NCBI RefSeq assembly: GCF_900114605.1
Contig: NZ_FOTP01000002.1
Location: forward strand, 1-64,000
DNA length: 64,000 bases
Source of the DNA: Bradyrhizobium sp. NFR13
GTDB taxonomy: Bacteria; Pseudomonadota; Alphaproteobacteria; Rhizobiales; Xanthobacteraceae
Direction of reading: 5' to 3'
The first letter of the stretch is position 1; each line of letters opens with the position of its first letter. Below are positions 1-6,972 of this stretch, in pieces. A model generated the notes under the pieces. It did not search any database. It had not been told where the DNA came from and was given only the letters and a program-made list of their open reading frames with translations. Made by a program: the position numbers and the translations under genes.

Positions 1-63
1 TCCGGAACCTATTGGTTTGAATCGTGTTTTTGCTTTAGGCGGTGCGATATTAGGGAGTGAAAG

Positions 64-309
64 ATGGCCACCAACAAACCGACGGGTGACAATGCCCGCA
101 AAGGCGCCGTGAAAAAGCGCAGCCAGACCAAGACAACGATGGGCGGTGCCACTACCTGGACGAAGCGGGACAAGACCTCTGGCGAGTTCATGGCCGTCAA
201 GAAGGCCAAGAAAGCTGCCCCGAGGAAGGCCGCTGCCGCAAAAAAGAAGACCGCTAAAAAGACAACGGTGGCGAAGAAGTTCAAGGGAGTTAGGCGGGAG
301 AAAAAGTAG
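64..309 (+). CDS. Small Lys/Ala-rich basic protein
   Basis: An 81-residue, strongly basic protein. The C-terminal half (from about residue 44) is a run of KKAKKAA and AAAKKKTAKK type repeats like the tails of histone H1-like or AlgP-like bacterial proteins, so nucleic-acid binding is a reasonable inference but not shown. The start follows a GGGAGTGAAAG ribosome site. The gene abuts the next one, a ribbon-helix-helix protein whose GTG directly follows this stop codon, so the two are probably co-translated. Related small basic proteins are familiar from Bradyrhizobium accessory regions; the function is unknown. Confidence 0.7.
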   Translation: MATNKPTGDNARKGAVKKRSQTKTTMGGATTWTKRDKTSGEFMAVKKAKKAAPRKAAAAKKKTAKKTTVAKKFKGVRREKK

Positions 310-573
310 GTGACGAGCCCTAACGACTCGGCAACTCCTGTCCGTAAGCGGTCGGTCATGATTGACGGACACAAGACAAGCGTAAGTCTGGAGGATGAAT
401 TCTGGGATTCGATCAAGGAGATCGCTGCCGAGCGTGAGCAGCGACTGACGGAGCTTATCAATGTCATCGCTAAAGCCCGCGATGGAGCAAACCTGTCGTC
501 GGCTCTGCGAATTTTTGCACTAAACCATTATAAGCAGACGCGAAGGGCGATGAGCAGAGCTACGGTTGTTTGA
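310..573 (+). CDS. Ribbon-helix-helix domain protein
   Basis: An 87-residue protein starting at GTG immediately after the upstream stop. The segment from about residue 15 to 75 (SVMIDGHKTSVSLEDEFWD, then IKEIAAEREQRLTELI) matches the ribbon-helix-helix family of short arc-like DNA-binding proteins common in alphaproteobacteria: a beta strand followed by two helices. It would act as a dimeric DNA-binding protein, perhaps autoregulating the two-gene unit with the basic protein before it. Its target is unknown. Confidence 0.75.
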   Translation: MTSPNDSATPVRKRSVMIDGHKTSVSLEDEFWDSIKEIAAEREQRLTELINVIAKARDGANLSSALRIFALNHYKQTRRAMSRATVV

Positions 574-586
574 CTTAGACCGACGG

Positions 587-671
587 CTAGCAAACAACCC
601 GAAAGATCCATCCCAGCACACCGAGTAGCGGAATTAAGACAATCCCGATCAGTATCAGGGCGCAGGCTCAT
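587..671 (-). pseudogene. Possible frameshifted small membrane protein
   Basis: On the minus strand an ATG (MSLR) is followed, one base out of frame at a CCC run, by a hydrophobic stretch LILIGIVLIPLLGVLGWIF and a stop. The span is 85 bases, one more than a whole number of codons. This is what a roughly 27-residue single-span membrane peptide with a one-base insertion would look like. Non-coding DNA is an equally good explanation. Confidence 0.25.
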
Positions 672-715
672 TCCTATCGTCATTCGGTTTGAAAAACTTC
701 ATGAGTAGTTCCGCC

Positions 716-961
716 TCAATCTGAAGGCCGACGGCCTGTATGTGAGTTGAGCGGACCTTTGCGCTCGCGAAGTAGCCCTTCAGGAAGGGGATCGTCAGCG
801 CCCGGTAACGGTTGGCTTCTTACATCAGCGCCATGCTGAGCGGCTTCATGGGCCGTCGGGGCTTCCTTCACTTGATGAGGTTGCTGCTTCCCTGCAGGAG
901 AGATCGGGTCGTAGGTGCCGCTGCGCACGTCCCGGCCGTCGGTATGCATTTCGTTTGCCAT
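716..961 (-). CDS. Hypothetical hydrophilic protein
   Basis: An 81-residue ORF rich in Pro, Gly, His and Asp, with no hydrophobic segment and a disordered look. The main support is a near-perfect ribosome site (AAGGAGGCTCTC) directly upstream of the ATG at 961. The composition, with motifs such as SPAGKQQPHQVKEAPTAHEA, resembles low-complexity stress-type small proteins of Bradyrhizobium. No domain is recognised. An overlapping plus-strand ORF has no ribosome site and was not accepted. Confidence 0.55.
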   Translation of the reverse strand: MANEMHTDGRDVRSGTYDPISPAGKQQPHQVKEAPTAHEAAQHGADVRSQPLPGADDPLPEGLLRERKGPLNSHTGRRPSD

Positions 962-1124
962 GAGAGCCTCCTTTTCCAGGGCCCAATGATTGGCGGCCGG
1001 TGTCGTTCCGTGGCTATGCGACCCTAGGCGTCACCAGAGGGCCCTGCGGCGTATCGCAGCACGGAGGCGCGGAACATCGTACGCGCGGAAGTGTTCGATC
1101 TCTAATCCGAAACGAAAGAGTTTG

Positions 1125-1340
1125 ATGTCGACAGGTCAGGCAACGCCGCCACCGCGCGGAGCAGGGAAGTTCGCCGTCATCGCCGCGGCGATCGTCGGGA
1201 TGATAATCATCGTCACGTTTGTTGGCATGAATATGCAGCACGCGCAGACTGCAAGGGAGCAGGAGGCAGGACAAGTTAAACCGGCCGATGCGCCTATGAC
1301 TGAAAAAGACCTTGGTAAACTGCCCGCGAAGCAGAATTAA
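1125..1340 (+). CDS. Small single-span membrane protein
   Basis: A 71-residue protein, MSTGQATPPPRGAGK at the N terminus, then a transmembrane helix at about residues 17-36 (FAVIAAAIVGMIIIVTFVGM) and a hydrophilic tail ending KDLGKLPAKQN. The start was moved inward from a longer reading frame because AAAGAG lies just upstream of this ATG and the longer N terminus has no protein-like character. It is followed by two more small genes of similar style that appear frameshifted. Function unknown. Confidence 0.65.
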   Translation: MSTGQATPPPRGAGKFAVIAAAIVGMIIIVTFVGMNMQHAQTAREQEAGQVKPADAPMTEKDLGKLPAKQN

Positions 1341-1358
1341 CTGCGGTCAGGATGTCCC

Positions 1359-1482
1359 ATGCAGCAAAGACCATTTGTAATAGCTGCCGTATTTCTTCTT
1401 GGTGCTCGGAGGGGCGCTGATCCTGCGCGATTCTGGCACCCGCGCGCCTCCCGACCAGTCTTTTCAGGCGCAGCGAGAGTAA
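1359..1482 (+). pseudogene. Frameshifted small membrane protein
   Basis: The reading frame starts MQQRPFVIAAVFL after an AGGA site. Skipping one base in TTTCTTCTTGGTG restores a sensible continuation, VLGGALILRDSG then TRAPPDQSFQAQRE and stop. Joined, this is a single-span membrane protein of about 40 residues. Without the shift the frame runs on as a Trp/Arg-rich sequence with no protein-like character. Either the gene is broken, or the base is a sequencing error, or translation shifts frame. Confidence 0.5.
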
Positions 1483-1543
1483 TCTCGGGCCGGGAACAAC
1501 TCTCTTGGGCAGTGCTTGTGCAATGACCCGAGGAGGATGCGCC

Positions 1544-1767
1544 ATGACCGATCAAGACCCGCCATCTGTAACCGACCAACTGTCCGATCTGAAAGCTACC
1601 GTGGCGGATGGTGTCAAAGCCGCCGCATCAACCATCGGAGAAGCAATCGAGGAAGGCAAAAAGCCAGGCAAGCCGCTCGACATACTGAGCAAGCTTACGC
1701 GGGAAGCGCCCCTCGGGATGTTGTTGCCGCATTTCTGATTGGCCGGGCATTGGCAAGGCGACGTTGA
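1544..1767 (+). pseudogene. DUF883-like membrane-anchored protein, frameshifted
   Basis: The frame from ATG 1544 (AGGAGG ribosome site seven bases before) encodes MTDQDPPSVTDQLSDLKATV followed by an Ala-rich amphipathic helix and SKLTREAPLGML, then stops at 1738. The overlapping frame continues with VAAFLIGRALARRR and a stop at 1767. That is the expected C-terminal membrane anchor of the YqjD/ElaB/DUF883 type. A single missing base near 1720-1728 explains the break. Family assignment rests on the helix plus C-terminal anchor layout only. Confidence 0.55.
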
Positions 1768-1814
1768 TTAATGCCCGGTTGCTTTGAGTTGGCTCTATTC
1801 CGGAGGAGGTCAGT

Positions 1815-2030
1815 ATGGGTTTAGCGACTTATGCGGTTATTGAATCGAACGATGGTTGGGGCGTCCTGCACGATGGAGACGTGGAGGGGAAGTTCTTGAC
1901 CAAGGAGTCTGCTTTCGAAGCGGCCGTCGCCGCAGCATCCCTCGCGATCCGCCAGGGACACGAAGTGCATGTCAGCGCGCCAAGCAACGGGGCTGGAAAC
2001 GAGACGGCGCTAGGTGGCCCAACAAATTAA
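1815..2030 (+). CDS. Small hypothetical protein
   Basis: A 71-residue protein with a strong ribosome site (GGAGGAGGT) before the ATG. The sequence ATYAVIESNDGWGVLHDG followed by FLTKESAFEAAVAAAS and GHEVHVS looks like the compact beta-beta-alpha-beta fold of DUF2188-type proteins, in which a short strand pair reads out a query value and a helix follows. The end overlaps the next frame by 17 bases, which suggests co-translation. No function is known. Confidence 0.65.
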   Translation: MGLATYAVIESNDGWGVLHDGDVEGKFLTKESAFEAAVAAASLAIRQGHEVHVSAPSNGAGNETALGGPTN

Positions 2031-2202
2031 CTCGCGAAAGGATTATCATTTGGGAAAAGATGTAGATGGCGCCGAAGTGAAGTCCGCACGCAACGCACGG
2101 GGCGCCGAGCCAGGGCCGTCCGTTCGCAACGTTTTAGTTTGGAGTCTGGGCTTGGTGATGGTCGCGTTTGCGGTCATATATTTGGTGTTTTTCAAGACCT
2201 AG
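2014..2202 (+). CDS. Small single-span membrane protein
   Basis: A 62-residue frame with a GTG start inside the end of the previous gene. The N-terminal 40 residues are hydrophilic and charged; residues about 41-60 form a membrane helix (VLVWSLGLVMVAFAVIYLVF) ending at the C terminus, a tail-anchored layout. A TTG at about 2050 is an alternative start. The gene converges with the minus-strand 33-residue ORF, and the two share their stop-codon region. Confidence 0.5.
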   Translation: MAQQINSRKDYHLGKDVDGAEVKSARNARGAEPGPSVRNVLVWSLGLVMVAFAVIYLVFFKT

Positions 2203-2814
2203 CCGACGGTGATGTCCCTTGGATCTTGGCGTGTTTGAAGGATCAATGCCGCACCGAAGAGAAAGATGCCTAAAGTCGTAAGATCGAAAGATGGGTGCAT
2301 CCCGCCATTTTAGCCGATGGCGGGTGCCAGTCATGCCGCCAGCGTCAGTTTTCGGCGCCTCATATCCTTCACGCCGCGCCTCCTCATACTGGCGCCGTCG
2401 GTCCTCGATAGCGCCCCGATCTCGCAGCTCTGCTTTCATTTGGCGAACGCCAGCTAATGGAATGCCAAGGTCGTTGGCTTTCCTTTTCACCGATGTAGCA
2501 GGCCGGCCGAGCGCTGCCGCCGCACGTAGGGCAGAAGCTCCGTTGTCGACGAGTGCTTTGAGCTTGGCGACGTCTTCCGTATCCCAAGGTTTGGCAAGAA
2601 GGCGCCTCACTATAGCTACGTCTCCGGCGGTCGTAGCTCGCCCTTCAACCAGCCTGCGGCTTGCATCGGGATCTGGCTCAACAGCGGCATGGATGAAGCT
2701 GCACTTGGGGCACTCGTAGGTGTGTGCAACGAGGCCATTTTCAGGAAGGGAGCATCTGATCCAATAGGAGGTGGCTCCGCAATTAGGACAGGGTAGGGTT
2801 CGGATGCGTCGCAT
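2134..2814 (-). CDS. Zinc-ribbon plus GcrA-like HTH protein
   Basis: The first 45 residues hold a zinc ribbon with paired cysteines (CPNC near residue 9, CPKC near residue 35). A helix-turn-helix segment at about 71-130 begins LLAKPWDTEDVAKLKALV and continues GASALRAAAALGRPATSVKRKA. Its spacing (W, E, L, G.SA, A..LGR) is like the N terminus of GcrA cell-cycle regulators. The same domain stands alone at 6,973-7,185. The C-terminal 60 residues have an unnatural composition and overlap a better-supported 33-residue ORF in another frame, so the true gene may end near 2,300. A DNA-binding role is inferred. Confidence 0.65.
   Translation of the reverse strand: MRRIRTLPCPNCGATSYWIRCSLPENGLVAHTYECPKCSFIHAAVEPDPDASRRLVEGRATTAGDVAIVRRLLAKPWDTEDVAKLKALVDNGASALRAAAALGRPATSVKRKANDLGIPLAGVRQMKAELRDRGAIEDRRRQYEEARREGYEAPKTDAGGMTGTRHRLKWRDAPIFRSYDFRHLSLRCGIDPSNTPRSKGHHRRLGLEKHQIYDRKRDHHQAQTPN
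2199..2300 (-). CDS. 33-residue conserved membrane peptide, copy 1
   Basis: The ORF begins MHPSFDLTTLGIFLFGAALI and ends QDPRDITVG. It has one membrane span (about residues 8-21) and a charged tail. A second copy at 8,618-8,719 keeps the same length, the core FDL.TLGIFLFG..LI, the Q.PRD tail and the upstream AATGGCGGG before the ATG. The nucleotide differences fall largely in third codon positions, which argues for a translated peptide. It overlaps the C-terminal part of the zinc-ribbon ORF in another frame. Function unknown. Confidence 0.6.
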   Translation of the reverse strand: MHPSFDLTTLGIFLFGAALILQTRQDPRDITVG

Positions 2815-3008
2815 GGCCGGTACTCGTACTAGAGCCGTTACGCAACAAGGTTCAGAGCTTCGTTAAAACTCTCAAGATATCGGTTGAGTTCCCGGCAGCT
2901 AATCGGCCGCAGGCTCCGGCTGCCACCGGCTTGAGATCGACTTTTGGCCAAGGCTTATCAGGGCTCTTTCCCGATCAGAACGTGCCGCTCGCGGCGCCGC
3001 ATGTGGCG

Positions 3009-3098
3009 CTACTTCTTGAACACGAGGGCTGCGACTATCACGACGGGGATGAGACCGGCCACAATGACAAACGCGCTGTAGAGGTGATCTTTCGTCAT
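3009..3098 (-). CDS. 29-residue membrane peptide
   Basis: A 29-residue ORF starting MTKDHLYSAFVIVAG, with a single hydrophobic helix across most of its length and ending LVFKK. Lys/Asp at the N terminus and Lys-Lys at the C terminus give a typical single-span micro-protein charge pattern. The ribosome site is weak (CGAGA). A plus-strand frame covering the same bases (2,931-3,236) has no ribosome site or domain and was rejected. Confidence 0.45.
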   Translation of the reverse strand: MTKDHLYSAFVIVAGLIPVVIVAALVFKK

Positions 3099-3218
3099 GG
3101 CGAAATCTCGAGTGCTCCCTACGGGGGTCATGTGCAGTTTGTACCCAAAAACAAAATCAGGCCACTGCCGTTTGCCGATGAGGCCGGAAATAGGCCAGTC
3201 CCCGGTGTTGCTGCGCCC

Positions 3219-3551
3219 TCAGCGCTGAAGACCTAGCGAAGCCGCCGGTAATTTGATCTCTTCGCCCATCTCGGTGCGGTCTGCCGGGTCGCAGTTCGGT
3301 CCCCACATGATGTAGCCGCCACTGCCGTGCATCACGATGAGGCCGGCCGCGATGAGATGATCCCGGCCAAGGGCGTATTCGGTCGCGGTGGCCTTGTCCC
3401 GATTGAGGAAGGTTGTGTTCCATGCACCGACCGGGATCATGCCTCTCCGGTCGGCGCCGATGGCCTTTGCGATCTCCAATAGACGTGTTGCGGCTGCTTC
3501 TGGCTTGGCGTAGGGGCGGTCTTTGACGAATTTCTCGAACTGCTTATTCAT
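3219..3551 (-). CDS. Hypothetical protein coupled to SRAP gene
   Basis: A 110-residue soluble protein beginning MNKQFEKFVKDRPYAKPEAA. Its ATG overlaps the SRAP stop codon in an ATGA arrangement, so it is translationally coupled to that gene. The sequence contains an N-terminal helical part (residues 1-35) and a mixed section with HGSGGYIMWGPNC. I recognise no family. The context, last gene of a run of five or more minus-strand genes around SRAP, suggests a DNA-metabolism or accessory role. Confidence 0.65.
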   Translation of the reverse strand: MNKQFEKFVKDRPYAKPEAAATRLLEIAKAIGADRRGMIPVGAWNTTFLNRDKATATEYALGRDHLIAAGLIVMHGSGGYIMWGPNCDPADRTEMGEEIKLPAASLGLQR

Positions 3552-4270
3552 ATGGTAGGCGCTTCGTCTTTCTTTTTGCCGCGAGCGATAATTTTAAGTG
3601 CGCCGTCGGGGAGAGGGCGCTGTAGCTGCGTCGCATCTTCCGTCGGCGCATTCATCCAGGCTCTTGTCTCCTCGGGCGTTGTGAGGATAACGGGCATGGC
3701 TTTCGGATGTATCGCGCCGACTTCGGCGTTTGGTTCGGTGGTTAGAAAAGCGAAAAGATCGTTCGTCGTTTCGCCCTCCTTGCCCTTCCGAACTGAGGAC
3801 CAGTTCGTCCAGATTCCCGCGAAGAATGCCAGAGGCCGGCTCTCGTCAAAAGCAAACCAGATGTCGCCGCCCTCAGCTTTGTTGAACTCGCTGAATGACG
3901 TGAACGGCACCAGGCATCGGGACTCGACCCCCAGCCATCGCTTCCAGTGCTTGCTGTCGAGGTTGCGGATGTTTGTCGTCCCGCTGTCGGGCTCCATGCG
4001 CAGCAGCTCCTTGAAGTCGATCTGCATCCCTTTGTCCTGGAGCTTGGCTGCGCGCTTCTTTGCGGCCTGCATCTGCGCAAATTGGGATGATGGCATGCCC
4101 CAGCGCGCGAGTGCCAGTTCAGTGCCGCCCGTCGTGTTGCGCACGATCGGCGCCGGATAGTCCGGAAAGATCCCCGGCATCGCCGGGAGGTTGCCAGTGC
4201 TGTCGACGTCGAAATTGAATAGCCGCCGGATTGCGTCCTGGTTCTTCGTCATCGAATAGAGATTGCACAT
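3548..4270 (-). CDS. SRAP domain protein (YedK/HMCES family)
   Basis: A 240-residue protein of the SOS response-associated peptidase family. The family forms a covalent thiazolidine link through Cys2 to abasic sites in single-stranded DNA and protects them. The start is fixed by the conserved MCNLYS N terminus, which supplies Cys2. Other visible motifs are the RCLVPFTSFSEF segment with the conserved Glu and AIHPKAMPVILT with the active-site His. The length fits the family (about 220-240). The gene lies 16 bases after the preceding gene and overlaps the following one by four bases. SRAP genes are frequent on mobile elements. Confidence 0.93.
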   Translation of the reverse strand: MCNLYSMTKNQDAIRRLFNFDVDSTGNLPAMPGIFPDYPAPIVRNTTGGTELALARWGMPSSQFAQMQAAKKRAAKLQDKGMQIDFKELLRMEPDSGTTNIRNLDSKHWKRWLGVESRCLVPFTSFSEFNKAEGGDIWFAFDESRPLAFFAGIWTNWSSVRKGKEGETTNDLFAFLTTEPNAEVGAIHPKAMPVILTTPEETRAWMNAPTEDATQLQRPLPDGALKIIARGKKKDEAPTI

Positions 4271-4286
4271 GCGGCGTTCCTGTCCA

Positions 4287-4733
4287 TTACGTTCCCGGAG
4301 GTCTTCCTGTGATGTGTTCGATATGGGCCATGGTTTCTTCGTGGACGCCCGGGTTGAACATCGCGCCACATGCGCACTGGATCGGACCTCTGCCGAGCCT
4401 GTTGCGATAGCCCGCATCCCATAGCGCGTATTTATTGGCGGTCCATTGCTTCTGCCGGCGCGAGGCCTCAAACTCTGCTTCGGTGCGTTTCGGCAAGAAC
4501 ACGTTCCATGCCGCATCGAAGGCGGTGCGCGCGGTTTCGAAGTCGAGCGCTTCGCCTCGGACGCATTGGTCGCGATGGAGCGGGTAGAAGCCGCAAGACC
4601 ATTTCCAGATACCTGACCGCTCCGGGTTCGGATCCCAGTCTTGCTGAACGATGGTGCCGACCTGCACGTCGCCGTACCAGATCTCCCAGGTCTCAAAACG
4701 ATCATCGGTGCGTCGCCGCGTCAACTCCTGCAT
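4287..4733 (-). CDS. Hypothetical protein, possible metal site
   Basis: A 148-residue protein starting MQELTRRRTDDRFETWEIWY. The start is chosen because its ATG overlaps the upstream stop by one base (TGATG). A Trp/Tyr-rich central part (GIWKWSCGFYPLHRDQC) is followed by a helical region and a C-terminal CACGAMFNPGVHEE.MAHIEH segment. Those Cys and His residues could bind zinc. No family recognised. It is an internal member of the minus-strand run containing the SRAP gene. Confidence 0.65.
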   Translation of the reverse strand: MQELTRRRTDDRFETWEIWYGDVQVGTIVQQDWDPNPERSGIWKWSCGFYPLHRDQCVRGEALDFETARTAFDAAWNVFLPKRTEAEFEASRRQKQWTANKYALWDAGYRNRLGRGPIQCACGAMFNPGVHEETMAHIEHITGRPPGT

Positions 4734-5194
4734 CACGGGGCCTCCGTGGCGTGCCGACGTCCATGCGCCAACTGCAGCAATGTGGCCAGCGGGCGCTTGC
4801 CGCTTTTCGCGCATCGCTCGCAGCGGAGCCGAGAGGCCAGATCGTGGATGCAGGTGGTGTCGACATGGGGGAGCTCTGCCAGGCTGACGTCGCGCCTGGC
4901 CCTGCACCGTGAACATTCGATTTCGAGCCACGCAAAGCCGCCATTCAGCGCCTGGTCCACGGTCGGTGATGGGTCGATCGGCTCGCCATCCGCCCACATG
5001 CGTTCGTTCCAGCTCTCGCAGGCCAGCCTATCGGCGTCCCGGATCAGCGCCTCACCCTTCGAGCGAAACTCGTCCGATTGGCGCGCAAGCATCAGCGTCA
5101 CACCGCGCGCCTTCGTCAGCTCTTTATTGAGAGCCTTGCGGTCGCCGCCAGACAGGGGCGTGGGGTGATATTTCGGAGCCATATGGGCGTCCAA
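4733..5194 (-). CDS. Zinc-ribbon hypothetical protein
   Basis: A 153-residue protein. The C-terminal half carries IECSRCRARRDV and RCERCAKSGKRPLATLLQL, two CxxC pairs about 35 residues apart, giving a treble-clef or zinc-ribbon type metal site. The N-terminal part is helical. A second internal Met (residue 5) could also be the start. The next minus-strand gene upstream (5,228-5,632) has a similar CxxC layout. Such proteins are common in rhizobial islands. Function unknown. Confidence 0.65.
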   Translation of the reverse strand: MDAHMAPKYHPTPLSGGDRKALNKELTKARGVTLMLARQSDEFRSKGEALIRDADRLACESWNERMWADGEPIDPSPTVDQALNGGFAWLEIECSRCRARRDVSLAELPHVDTTCIHDLASRLRCERCAKSGKRPLATLLQLAHGRRHATEAP

Positions 5195-5227
5195 GCGAGG
5201 CGGTCAAAAATGAAAAATCAAAAAGCG

Positions 5228-5632
5228 CTATGTCGTCTCAAATGACGGCCAGCAGCCGTCCTCTTCGAGGCGTCCTGTCTGTTCTCTGCAGCCGTCGTCG
5301 AGCAACTTCATCCCGACATCTTTCCAGACCGCATGTGCCCCGTAGAGACGCACTGCATCAACCGTCTGAATTTCCACGATGCGATCACAGCGCCGGCAGG
5401 TCACGCGCAGGACGTGCCGGGGAATTTCGGAGAGGCGTCGCTGTTGGATAGGGATGCCGGTACGGATTTGTCCCCGCGGATCCCGGATGATGGAATCCCA
5501 ATATGCTTCGGGCAGGTCGTCCGCAGGACCGGGCGTGGCGACAGGCGCTTCAGGTTGGCGGCTAGGCCTGGAGGCCAGCTTCTCCATCTGTTTTGGCGTC
5601 GGCATGCGCCAGCTTGCGGCTCTTTCATTCAT
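5228..5632 (-). CDS. Zinc-ribbon hypothetical protein
   Basis: A 134-residue protein. An N-terminal disordered Pro/Ala-rich linker (residues 10-45) leads to a compact domain with RVTCRRCDRIVEIQ, a Trp-containing helix and DDGCREQTGR.EEDGCWPSF. The paired cysteines probably bind zinc. It is similar in layout to the downstream gene at 4,733-5,194. It is the first member of the minus-strand run that ends at 3,219. Confidence 0.65.
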   Translation of the reverse strand: MNERAASWRMPTPKQMEKLASRPSRQPEAPVATPGPADDLPEAYWDSIIRDPRGQIRTGIPIQQRRLSEIPRHVLRVTCRRCDRIVEIQTVDAVRLYGAHAVWKDVGMKLLDDGCREQTGRLEEDGCWPSFETT

Positions 5633-5759
5633 GCCCTCGATTAGAACATATCAAGAACAAAAGTCGAGTCCGTAGAGGTTGAATTTCGGGTGGCCCTGGC
5701 ATTTGGTGCTGGGCCATTTGAAACGGTGCGGGCGGTTTCTTACCGTCCCATTCTCTTTC

Positions 5760-5969
5760 TCAGCTTCCAAGAGGGTTCCTGGGTCGCGCAGCACGCGACT
5801 GGGTCCGTTCGATGCCGTCATTGATCTCGCCATGGCAGGCTTCAACGGCCTGTTCGCGCGAACGAAACTCGGCCAGCCCGTGGACCACCCGATTGTCCGG
5901 ATAAATGATCCAGCGCCAAAGGCCCGGCTCGACCTCCTGAACGTCGTACCGAACCCTTCGATGAAGCAC
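5760..5969 (-). CDS. Small hypothetical protein
   Basis: The convincing part is RRVRYDVQEVEPGLWRWIIY followed by EFRSREQAVEACHGEINDG, a beta-rich half then a helix, like small rhizobial proteins that read QE..PG.WRW.IYP and REQA..AC..EINDGL. A GTG at 5,969 with GGAG seven bases upstream gives a 69-residue product. A longer version from an ATG at 6,071 adds an Arg/Trp-rich stretch without a good ribosome site. Function unknown. Confidence 0.55.
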   Translation of the reverse strand: MLHRRVRYDVQEVEPGLWRWIIYPDNRVVHGLAEFRSREQAVEACHGEINDGIERTQSRAARPRNPLGS

Positions 5970-6194
5970 CTGCAAACTCCAAGGGCGTATCGCGATCGCA
6001 GCGGCCCAAGAAACGACGATTAGCGTTTTCGCCAAGTGCTGCGCCCGCCTGCACAAACGGCCTGACGTCATTTCGGTTTCAGATCGGGCAACCCGTGCAG
6101 TGTGAGCTCCATTCCGAAGCGTAGGAACAAGGAGATATTCCGGGCGTTGGACGGCATCCGCATGCTGCGGCTTTCACGTTGGAGGAGATCATCT

Positions 6195-6713
6195 ATGAAG
6201 AACATTCTTGCCGTTGCTCTGCTTGGCACTGCCGTGATCAGCGGCGCTGCGTTCGCGCAATCCACTCAACAACCCACCGATCGCGCCGCTCCGGCTGCCA
6301 GCGCGCACTCCGCCGACGCGAAGATGGCACTTAAGGGCAATTGGCGCGCCTCAAAGCTGATGGGCCTGAACGTCTACAACGAGGCCAACGAGAAGCTAGG
6401 CGACATCAACGAACTGCTTGTCGACAAGAGCGGCAGGGTCCAAGCGGTTGTCATTGGTATCGGCGGCTTTCTTGGGATGGGCGAGCACGACATCGCCGTT
6501 TCGATGGACAAGCTGAAGTTCATGGAAGAGCACGTCCGGACGAGCTCGGCTAACACCTCCACTACCACCTCGCGCGACACGACCACAGGAGCGGCCACGA
6601 CGAATACCACTACCCGCAACGCGAATGATTGGGTCCCCGATCACGCCGTAATGAGCGGGAACAAGGAACAGCTGAAGGCGCTCCCGCAGTTCAAGTATTC
6701 CGACTACAACTAA
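6195..6713 (+). CDS. Exported PRC-barrel domain protein
   Basis: A 172-residue protein with a signal peptide (MKNILAVALLGTAVISG.AFA, cleavage near residue 21). A PRC-barrel domain at about 50-110 reads KLMGLNVYNEANEKLGDI then ELLVDKSGRVQAVVIGIGGF and GEHDIAV. A Thr/Ser/Asn-rich linker follows at about 115-145. PRC barrels are small beta barrels found in photosynthetic reaction centres, RimM and envelope proteins; the exported form is frequent in rhizobia with unknown role. The start was chosen for its GGAGGAG ribosome site and signal peptide. A strong terminator follows. Confidence 0.85.
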   Translation: MKNILAVALLGTAVISGAAFAQSTQQPTDRAAPAASAHSADAKMALKGNWRASKLMGLNVYNEANEKLGDINELLVDKSGRVQAVVIGIGGFLGMGEHDIAVSMDKLKFMEEHVRTSSANTSTTTSRDTTTGAATTNTTTRNANDWVPDHAVMSGNKEQLKALPQFKYSDYN

Positions 6714-6736
6714 CACTGCGATAAGTTCGAGACCGA

Positions 6737-6760
6737 GGGCCTCCATTCGGAGGCCCTTTT
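6737..6760 (+). terminator. Rho-independent terminator
   Basis: Stem GGGCCTCC / GGAGGCCC with an ATTC loop followed by TTTT, just downstream of the PRC-barrel gene. Confidence 0.85.
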
Positions 6761-6972
6761 CATTTGTTTGCTGGTTCGATGATGATGGCAGGGGCAACAA
6801 TGACGGATGCCGTCTCGACATCTAACGCGCATGAAATCTGGTACTGGCCGAAATAGGCCACTCGCAGATTCAAAGTAGGCCAACCGGAACGCTGCCCTCC
6901 CGACCCAAGGTGGGCACCGGGCCGGGAGCCTTCTCAACAATCGAGGAGAGTCAAGCTGCCAGCGGCACACGT

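Noticed and set aside
990-1124. N-terminal extension of the 71-residue membrane protein
   Set aside because: The upstream frame is Arg-rich and lacks protein character; the internal ATG at 1,125 has a ribosome site.
2931-3236. A 101-residue plus-strand ORF
   Set aside because: No ribosome site, no recognisable segment, and it covers the opposite strand of the 29-residue membrane peptide.
5651-5845. A 64-residue minus-strand ORF ending KCQGHPKFNLYGLDFCS
   Set aside because: The last 25 residues look somewhat protein-like, but there is no ribosome site and it overlaps the better-supported small gene at 5,760-5,969. Kept out as undecided.
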